Assembly (NCBI RefSeq): GCF_009928525.1
Contig: NZ_JAABOK010000016.1
Span: forward strand, 62,001 to 126,000
From: Chitinophaga solisilvae
GTDB taxonomy: Bacteria; Bacteroidota; Bacteroidia; Chitinophagales; Chitinophagaceae
Direction: 5' to 3'
Length of the DNA stretch: 64,000 bases
Below, in pieces: positions 59,901 to 64,000 of this stretch. Position numbers and translations under genes: made by a program. The notes beneath the pieces are model-generated. The model did no database searches and was not told the DNA's origin. It saw nothing but the letters and a program-made list of their open reading frames with translations. Within the stretch, counting starts at the first letter, position 1; each line of letters begins with the position of its first letter.

Positions 59901-62900
59901 GGCAATACCGTTAGCCGGGTGGCACATGAGGTGTATGCCTCCGGCCAGCGCCAGCGTACATTCTCCGGCGCGTATAGATTTCACGGCTTCATGCACGGCG
60001 AGCAATGAGCTGGAACAGGCGGTATCCAGCTGCATACTGGGACCATGCAGATCATAAAAGTAGGAAAGGCGGTTCGGCAGCATGGACATAGAAGAGCCAA
60101 TGCCATAATGTGCGCCGGCACTCTCCGGATGCTGGTCCAGCAAACGGCTGTAATCCGCGCCACTGGCTCCGATAAAGACGCCGGTATCAGACCCTGCAAA
60201 TGACTTTGCCGGATACCCCGCATGCTCCATACACTCCCAGGTCATCTCCAGCAGGAACCTTTGCTGAGGGTCCATCAGCTCTGCCTCCTTCGGCGTAATG
60301 CGGAAGAAAGACGGATCAAACGCAGCGATTTCTTCCAGGTACCCGCCCTGGTCAATTCCTTTATGCGTATGTACAGGGTCTATCGTTGCCGGCCATTGCC
60401 ATCTGCCTTCCGGCATTTTCCCGATGGCGCTGCGGCCTTCCTTCAGCAATTCCCAGAACTGTTCTTTATTGCTGATGTTGCCGGGCAGCCGGCATGCTAC
60501 TCCTATAATGGCAACATCTGTATGTGTGTGTCCGGGCGCTGTTATTTCCGCTGCTGCTGTCGCCTCTTTCACTGCAGCAGCGCGGTTACGCGCGGAATCT
60601 CCTGCTATGAGGTAACTGATAATACGGTCGCCCGAACTGTGCTCAAAGAAAAAAGAAGGTTCAAGCGGAATGTTATACTCACGGCTGATCCGTTCGCTTA
60701 ACTCCAGCAGATCGGCGGAGTCGAGTCCCATTTCCATCAGGGGACGTTCCAGTGAAAACCCCTTACGGTCGGGCTTTCGCAGGATGAATAATATAGTATC
60801 GGTGATGAATGCGGTCACCGCTGTTTTATCACGTATGTATACGCTCTCTGGTTCCGGCTGTGCTGTTATTACATTGTCCTTTCTTTCACGCCTGTAGAGA
60901 TCATAGGTAAGCAGTACGCCAAATCCCTTGTTCTGTGTATCCTTCGGCCGGTAGCCGGGCACGGGCGACAGGATGCGTGCGCCGTGCATGGCATGAAAAC
61001 GCAGAGTGGTATCTGTCAGTGTACCCCGGTCATTGCGCAGGTGAATATAATCGGCATAGGCAGTGCCCTGATGCTGTTCATAATCCTTGCAGCGTGTAAT
61101 GCCGGCCACTGTTTCCACACCCGGCAGCAGGCTGCACAATTGCAGCATGAATTCCAGCAGCTGATCGCCGAGGTTCATGTATTGTTTACGGGGAAGAATA
61201 TACAATCCCATCAGCTGGATGATATGCCCATCTTTCTGATGAAGATCATCCACCGCATCGATGGTAGTTGTCTGCAGTTCCTGTACCTGCATGATCCGCT
61301 GGGAATATATCACGCCGCTGATTTCTCCGTCCATCTCCAGCACCAGCTGGCCTTCCGGATAGATCTCCAGTCTTTTATGTACTACTGCCGCAGGCGTACA
61401 GAGATGTTCCGCCCAGTTGGCTGCTTCCAGCGCTATCAGTGCAGGAAGATCTTCCGGCCTGGCATATCTCACTGTATAGTTCCTGCGTTCGAGATAACTG
61501 AGGGTGATACGGGAGAAGGGCATGGTGCGCGGATACTTCCCGAAATAAGCGGGATGCGGAAACAGGCCGGCATAAGCGGCCGCCATGATGAACGTGTTGG
61601 CTTCCACCAGCAGTTGCTGCGAAAACCGGTGATAGGTATCAAAATGTAAGCTCTCTGTCCTGTCAAGAAAACGGTGGACGATAGCCGGGGGCAGGCAATG
61701 TACTTCCAGCAATGCAAGACCATGGCGGCCTGTAATAGCCGACCACCGCTGCAGATGCGCTATCAGGCTTTTGATGGTTTCCTTCAACGGTATTTCCTTT
61801 CCTGCCACATCAGTAAATACCGCGTTGCAGGGGAATGCCGAAACATCAACGGCGGCGGCAGTGCCGGCAGGTATATAGGGCCGGTCATGGTCCAGGAAGG
61901 AACGTACATGCAGGATATTTTCCACATCCGTGATGCCTGCTGCCTGCAGATCTGCTATCATACGGGCCGGATCACCGATATCACTTTTCACCAGCCTGTG
62001 ATCTATGTCTTTTAATGTAATAGCTGTTTCTGCCAGCGCTTCATTATTATAATCCGCGCCGATCAGGGTAAGCGGGAAAGCGTCCAGCGCCTTTCCGCGT
62101 ATGGTTTTCTCCTGCACAATCCTGTAGAGCTTCTTCAGCAGCGTGCCGTTGCCGCAGCCCATATCGGCAATGTAGCGGGGTTGCTGGTCCAGCGGTTCCC
62201 GGTTAAACAGACCGATGATAATATCTTCCATATCGGAAAAATATTTTTCATGCTGGAACCCGCTGCCCTGCACATTCAGCGTACGATCCACATGGCGTTC
62301 ACTGCCTGATTCGTCGCGTTCGAATACCGTCTTGCAATCCCCGAATATTACTTCGTCGATCTGCTGCAGCATGGGCCTGTAAGATGCCAGTGTGGCGGCA
62401 ATAAAGATGCGCTCTGCGAGATAGCGGCCGGTATCAGAAAATCCGATGCCTCCGGCATTTTCAACGGCCCATCCTTTATGGAGGAATAATACGGTCAGTT
62501 CTTTTTTTACCTGTGGAGACAGCGCGGAAAACAAGGTTTCTTCCTGCAGCAGTCCGGCTTTTCTGAGCGACAGTAATAGCGGCAGCACCAGCATTCCGTC
62601 GAGGAAAATACTGACAGGCTTTCCTGGCGCGTGCCATTGCTGTATGGCTGCACTGATCCACTTTTCCAGGCTGTATGCGCCGGCAGTGCCTTGTAAGTAC
62701 TCCTGCCAGGGAAAATGCATCAGCTCCATTATATCCGGAGGGATGAATAACCGTTGGTCTGCCTCCACGCTGAGCCGGTATCCATCCTGACTATTTCTGA
62801 CCAGCCAGCCCATGGATTCCAGCATATGCAACGCTATCCGCAGGTATCCCGGATTAGCCTGCAATTGTAGTGTGACTTCTGTGAATGAAATATCCGGCCT

Positions 62901-62996
62901 TTCATTCAGGGTATGGAAAAGCCCCCTTTTTATACAACTAGCAATTACAGGAATGGCAGCAAAGCCATGCGCATAATTATTCAGTACGGACAACAT
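55575..62996 (-). CDS. PKS1: loading protein with SxtA-like MT-GNAT-ACP starter module, then KS-KR-ACP-KS
   Basis: About 2,473 aa from the ATG at 62996. An in-frame TTG at 63026 would add ten residues. I prefer the ATG because the protein then opens MLSVLNNYAHGFAAIPVI, which lines up with the start of SxtA of saxitoxin biosynthesis as I remember it. Order: class I methyltransferase (1-490, DMGCGNGT near 278-285), GNAT-fold decarboxylase (507-695, T634 in GITRC, H668 in FHAMHGA), ACP1 (S760), KS1 (C994), KR (TGGTRGIG, Y1792), ACP2 (S1938), KS2 (C2169, N2304 in EANGSGT). Characterised relatives (SxtA, the AprA and GphF loading regions) methylate malonyl-ACP and the GNAT decarboxylates it, giving propionyl- or branched-acyl-ACP. 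This is the first gene of the operon and carries the chain-initiation machinery. It ends just after KS2 with no recognisable docking domain. Confidence 0.95.
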   Translation of the reverse strand: MLSVLNNYAHGFAAIPVIASCIKRGLFHTLNERPDISFTEVTLQLQANPGYLRIALHMLESMGWLVRNSQDGYRLSVEADQRLFIPPDIMELMHFPWQEYLQGTAGAYSLEKWISAAIQQWHAPGKPVSIFLDGMLVLPLLLSLRKAGLLQEETLFSALSPQVKKELTVLFLHKGWAVENAGGIGFSDTGRYLAERIFIAATLASYRPMLQQIDEVIFGDCKTVFERDESGSERHVDRTLNVQGSGFQHEKYFSDMEDIIIGLFNREPLDQQPRYIADMGCGNGTLLKKLYRIVQEKTIRGKALDAFPLTLIGADYNNEALAETAITLKDIDHRLVKSDIGDPARMIADLQAAGITDVENILHVRSFLDHDRPYIPAGTAAAVDVSAFPCNAVFTDVAGKEIPLKETIKSLIAHLQRWSAITGRHGLALLEVHCLPPAIVHRFLDRTESLHFDTYHRFSQQLLVEANTFIMAAAYAGLFPHPAYFGKYPRTMPFSRITLSYLERRNYTVRYARPEDLPALIALEAANWAEHLCTPAAVVHKRLEIYPEGQLVLEMDGEISGVIYSQRIMQVQELQTTTIDAVDDLHQKDGHIIQLMGLYILPRKQYMNLGDQLLEFMLQLCSLLPGVETVAGITRCKDYEQHQGTAYADYIHLRNDRGTLTDTTLRFHAMHGARILSPVPGYRPKDTQNKGFGVLLTYDLYRRERKDNVITAQPEPESVYIRDKTAVTAFITDTILFILRKPDRKGFSLERPLMEMGLDSADLLELSERISREYNIPLEPSFFFEHSSGDRIISYLIAGDSARNRAAAVKEATAAAEITAPGHTHTDVAIIGVACRLPGNISNKEQFWELLKEGRSAIGKMPEGRWQWPATIDPVHTHKGIDQGGYLEEIAAFDPSFFRITPKEAELMDPQQRFLLEMTWECMEHAGYPAKSFAGSDTGVFIGASGADYSRLLDQHPESAGAHYGIGSSMSMLPNRLSYFYDLHGPSMQLDTACSSSLLAVHEAVKSIRAGECTLALAGGIHLMCHPANGIAYYKAGMLSPDGKCSSFDEAANGYVRGEGAVVLLLKPLQQAQQDKDHIYAVIKGSATNHGGLAGGITVPNPVQHAGLLSAAFRDAGVLPQTISYIETHGTGTSLGDPIEIAGLKEAFAGVDITAKCALGAVKTNIGHLEAAAGIAGLLKVLLCMQHKQLPASLHFRQQNKHFSITGTPFFFIDRHQPWLQHGPQPVRAGVSSFGSGGTNVHVVLEEAPVVTTMSAITPSPCYLICLSARTTEALLEKQQQLLHWLEQEEDNYPLAAVAATLLLRRDHFHLRAAYVVSDLRMLKEKLMQVLSKGQADAYFQDNTGEKGRQLQPLFRQLGQSIIKELQDHRHLAATEYSDKLMALAELYVKGYELNWKSLSDEMPAVPLPVYPFTRERYWIPEQPVIPVIRERINEKTAAVRRTYFLEKQWESAALVETPVSAAHPPVIISVADTQRLAEALTRHFPGSYIVNADADLIFHSTGYSGCIDLTGCSAQMVSPERWLPLLQQLAAEARESGHLLLAVSRGLEAVQDTPRNRSGALAAGLFRMLQSEYRQLRSRHMDVAADLPDSQLASLIAQEYYHAGHEAEVAYRNGVRYQSVLSEAALPVTEADRLQFNADEVLLITGGTRGIGLLCAKHFISRYGVKKLILLGRRPLSPDDPQLASIAGLGVQVEVITTPLTDQHALEHQLAQLETRLGRIAGVIHSAGLLDPHNPAFIRKRKEDMEAVLSPKTEGLSTLYRIFGNRPLRCFVLFSSVSAIIPSLGAGQADYAMANAWMDYLSAAHTGISPLVSIQWPSWKEIGIGEITSRAYQDTGLLTLLNTEGLSLLDQVLQSGRQGVIMAAVASAQAFKPAELLHFPAVTSVAKTSVVHKENHNGASISSATTQWLLELFSEELKIPVSKLDADTAFQDYGVDSILLSQLLRRINQEIAAPLDPSLLFEYPTLSSLSGWLVAHHAADLPVNDTHVNSKEERHAPPAASPAIAPVKQPLARFSGDIAVVGMSCRFAGADNLDAYWDLLSAGRSGLAQVSTTQDGRAVYGGMLQRKKTIDPDFFLIPPADAAAMDPQALLLLEESLRVIYHAGYHHTVFKDTRTGVYIGGRSQHQPSALALSAARNPVVAVGQNYLAANISQFFDLRGPAVVVDTACSSALVSLHMACQALQTGDIDTALAGGVSLLESGGVMELFEQRGLLNNGPFFHVFDQRAAGVLLSEGAGMVMLKRVEDAEASGDHIYGVIRAVAVNNDGRTAGPASPNLQAQKAVMQEALQRSGYRATDITYIEANGSGTEVTDLLELKAVSEVYRNGLKVPCGLGCIKPNIGHPLCAEGMAGLIKVLLMLHHREQVPFLSGQQAMRYYDFTSSPFEFSREHRSWAAAPAVAGLNCFADGGTNVHVIITTGTDIRNGSGTRQPLPLPDTGKVSPVHNPEKVSIENLQKTPVADHVKQLPMIWETF
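57060..60530 (-). other. Module 1: KS1-KR-ACP
   Basis: KS1 has TACSS (C994), ETHGTGT and KTNIGH, so it should elongate. The KR has TGGTRGIG, the FSS serine and Tyr1792 in DYAMANAW. In the motif used for stereochemistry (HSAGLLDPHN) the Asp typical of B-type KRs is replaced by Pro, which suggests an A-type (L-hydroxyl) outcome. The ACP reads GVDSILLSQL. There is no DH in this protein. The beta-hydroxyl is probably removed by the DH of module 2. Confidence 0.85.
60600..62996 (-). other. Loading module: methyltransferase-GNAT decarboxylase-ACP
   Basis: Methyltransferase about 62996-61500, GNAT about 61480-60905, ACP about 60835-60610. Shared with SxtA over the methyltransferase are blocks such as ASYxPML, RHVDRTLN, GSGFQHEKYF, DMGCGNGTLL and HVRSFLDHDR. 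The GNAT keeps Thr634 and His668, equivalent to the catalytic pair of the CurA-type decarboxylating GNATs. SxtA continues into an aminotransferase-like synthase, whereas here the ACP (GLDSADLL) feeds an ordinary KS. Expected output is propionyl-ACP by one methylation. Isobutyryl by two is possible, as in some AprA/GphF relatives. Confidence 0.85.
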
Positions 62997-63064
62997 GTAG
63001 AAGGGATGTTTAAGCTGGATGAACAATAAAAAAATGGTTACACTGTAATGCAGATAACAGTAGC

Positions 63065-63087
63065 ATGATTAAACAAAAGTTAATCAT
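63065..63087. promoter_or_regulatory. Inverted repeat, operator-like, over the candidate -7 box
   Basis: ATGATTAA (63065-63072), 7-nt spacer, TTAATCAT (63080-63087): a perfect 8-bp inverted repeat centred on the predicted -7 element upstream of PKS1. Its size and place suit a dimeric repressor site. No regulator gene is in the window to pair with it. Confidence 0.4.
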
Positions 63088-63104
63088 CGTATAGCATGAA
63101 GAAA
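63074..63104 (-). promoter_or_regulatory. Candidate Bacteroidota-type promoter for the PKS operon
   Basis: Reading the minus strand: TTTC (63104-63101), 19 nt, then AACTTTTG (63081-63074). This approaches the Bacteroidota -33 TTTG / -7 TAnnTTTG consensus with one mismatch in each box and a normal spacer. Transcription would start about 70 nt before the ATG at 62996. It overlaps both inverted repeats. Confidence 0.35.
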
Positions 63105-63110
63105 CTATAC
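63089..63110. promoter_or_regulatory. Second inverted repeat, over the candidate -33 box
   Basis: GTATAG (63089-63094), 10-nt spacer, CTATAC (63105-63110): a perfect 6-bp inverted repeat right next to the 8-bp repeat and covering the predicted -33 element. Confidence 0.3.
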
Positions 63111-63397
63111 AGCAGGTTTACAGAAATAAATTGTAGTGCGACTTATTAAATGTGAAGATATAACTGGACTTATAAGGCTTCGCCGCCCAAAGTCCCGTTG
63201 GCCCTGGTTTCCTTTAATCACAATGCCTCCTTAGCGACAGCATGTCAATGGTTATGATGACGTTCACAATATTAGTGAAATAAAATCACGTGCAAAAATT
63301 TCTACAATTTTTTTCTGTAAAAAAATGAATACGTTTTAAATAAACTTCATGAAATTTGTCATTACCATAATCCTGAACCCTCAAAATTTAATATCCT

Positions 63398-64000
63398 ATG
63401 TCACGCTTCTTATTTGGCAGTGTTCCTTTGCACGGACACCTTAACCCGACAATCGGTATTGCCCAGCAACTCATCAGAGATCATCACACGGTAGCCTATG
63501 CTGCTCATTCGCATGTAAAACAGGTATTTGAAAAAGCGGGCATCCCCTTCCTGGAAAAATTTCAATGGGGAGACGCCGTGATACTATCGAATGAAACAAT
63601 CGCTGCAGGAAAGAAACTGCTGTTGCCATGGATCCTGAAAAAGAAAATGAATACGACTCCGGCGGAATGTATTATTCATCAGCTGGAACAAGGCGTAACC
63701 GACTTCCTGGAGTTGATTGACAACTGGCGGCCGGATGTTTGCGTTTTCGATACGATGTTTTACCCGGGTATTATTGCAGCGGAAATCCGTAAGGTGCCGT
63801 ATGCAGTCAGTTGCCCGACGCAATTGCTGCTGCCATGCAACACCATCATCCCGGAAGAAAAGGGACAAGCCATGCGTCCGTTCAGAAAACTGCTGGCTCA
63901 GCTGATGGTGCTCACACTCCGCCGTATCACGCAGCAGGTAAATAAAATAAGACAGCTGCACCAGCTTCCGCTGCAGCAGGTTTTCTGGAAACACCATACG
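63398..64000 (+). CDS. GT1-family (UGT/macrolide-type) glycosyltransferase, N-terminal half, 3' end outside window
   Basis: ATG at 63398 followed by 201 codons to the right edge with no stop. The start MSRFLFGSVPLHGHLNPTIG has the glycine/His-rich first beta-loop of GT-B fold family 1 glycosyltransferases, including macrolide and antibiotic transferases. RPDVCVFDTMFYPGIIAAE matches the acceptor-domain strand near residues 110-130. The C-terminal sugar-nucleotide-binding half lies outside the window, so the donor cannot be judged. It diverges from the PKS operon across a 401-bp intergenic region, and a role in glycosylating the polyketide or in self-protection is an inference from position. 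No clear ribosome-binding site is seen, which is usual in Bacteroidota. Confidence 0.88.
   Translation, partial: MSRFLFGSVPLHGHLNPTIGIAQQLIRDHHTVAYAAHSHVKQVFEKAGIPFLEKFQWGDAVILSNETIAAGKKLLLPWILKKKMNTTPAECIIHQLEQGVTDFLELIDNWRPDVCVFDTMFYPGIIAAEIRKVPYAVSCPTQLLLPCNTIIPEEKGQAMRPFRKLLAQLMVLTLRRITQQVNKIRQLHQLPLQQVFWKHHT

Larger units (their letters stand above)
62997..63397. promoter_or_regulatory. Divergent intergenic region between PKS1 and the glycosyltransferase
   Basis: 401 bp, AT-rich toward both genes with a more GC-rich middle (63,180-63,240). It should hold the promoters for both directions. Near PKS1 it has two perfect inverted repeats and a promoter-like sequence, listed separately. Toward the glycosyltransferase, TTCAC-N7-GTGAA lies at 63263-63279. 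I see no convincing gene, tRNA or terminator in it. Confidence 0.6.

Noticed and set aside
1..62996. An integrated acyltransferase domain or thioesterase
   Set aside because: I looked through the KS-downstream linkers and the C-termini for the AT GHSxG serine motif and a TE GxSxG region. The linkers go directly into DH, KR or ACP, and no such motif appears in a proper context.
1..62996. Frameshifts or pseudogenes in the very long genes
   Set aside because: All domains of each gene read in one frame with catalytic residues falling at whole-codon positions. The altered KSs and DHs fit known non-elongating and isomerase types.
60600..62996. A true saxitoxin pathway
   Set aside because: The aminotransferase-like synthase that follows the ACP in SxtA is absent. 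A KS follows instead, and no amidinotransferase-type genes are present.
63096..63149. 17-codon plus-strand open frame (MKKLYSRF...) in the divergent region
   Set aside because: Too short, with no ribosome-binding site or known peptide type. It overlaps the candidate PKS promoter.
63334..63358. GAAATTTG at 63351-63358 as a -7 box for the glycosyltransferase
   Set aside because: It resembles TAnnTTTG, but no TTTG-like -33 box is found at the right distance; the nearest T-run is only 13 nt away.
1..64000. Identity with the Chitinophaga elansolid cluster or another known Bacteroidota polyketide
   Set aside because: The SxtA-like aliphatic starter does not fit elansolid's aromatic starter, and I recall no other cluster with this module order. 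No database could be searched.
1..64000. CRISPR arrays, insertion sequences, tRNA or rRNA genes
   Set aside because: No short regular repeats, transposase genes or RNA gene sequences were seen. Non-coding space is only about 0.5 kb in total.

Overview
The window is almost filled by a giant trans-acyltransferase (trans-AT) type I polyketide synthase assembly line. Five consecutive minus-strand genes are named PKS1 to PKS5 here in transcription order. They run right to left from about 63.0 kb to beyond the left edge. A divergent plus-strand glycosyltransferase gene begins at 63,398 and is cut by the right edge. I infer a Bacteroidota host, probably Chitinophaga-like, from the AT-rich intergenic DNA, the lack of clear Shine-Dalgarno sites before most starts, a candidate promoter close to the Bacteroidota TTTG / TAnnTTTG type, and the style of the PKS. 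The species cannot be read from the window, and I do not recognise the cluster as one with a known product.

Layout by coordinate: 1-15,312 PKS5 (open at the left edge, at least 5,104 aa); 15,326-27,853 PKS4 (4,175 aa); 27,866-37,168 PKS3 (3,100 aa); 37,223-55,564 PKS2 (6,113 aa); 55,575-62,996 PKS1 (about 2,473 aa); 62,997-63,397 divergent intergenic region; 63,398-64,000 glycosyltransferase N-terminal half. The PKS genes are 10-13 bp apart, except for 54 bp at PKS2/PKS3 where a perfect hairpin sits on the PKS2 stop codon. They look like one operon.

The line has a loading module and 16 KS-defined modules in the window. Loading: methyltransferase-GNAT-ACP of the saxitoxin SxtA type, predicted to make propionyl-ACP from malonyl-ACP. 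M1 KS-KR-ACP; M2 KS0 | DH-ACP; M3 KS-DH-KR-cMT-ACP; M4 KS-KR-ACP; M5 KS-ACP; M6 KS-KR-ACP; M7 KS | ACP-ER, with an ACP carrying the beta-branching tryptophan; M8 KS-DH-KR-cMT-ACP; M9 KS0 | EI-ACP; M10 KS-KR-cMT-ACP; M11 KS-DH-KR-ACP; M12 KS0 | EI-ACP; M13 KS-DH-KR-ACP; M14 KS-ACP; M15 KS-KR-ACP; M16 KS-KR-ACP and onward. A bar marks a gene boundary. KS0 means a KS that lost the first catalytic His, and EI means a DH-like enoyl-isomerase (double-bond shift) domain.

No AT domain, thioesterase, HMG-synthase cassette or regulator is visible. These, with the end of PKS5, must lie outside the window if the cluster is functional. The inferred product is a long polyene/polyol polyketide with a propionyl-type starter, three alpha-methyl branches from cMT domains, one beta-methyl-type branch that is probably reduced, and two shifted double bonds.
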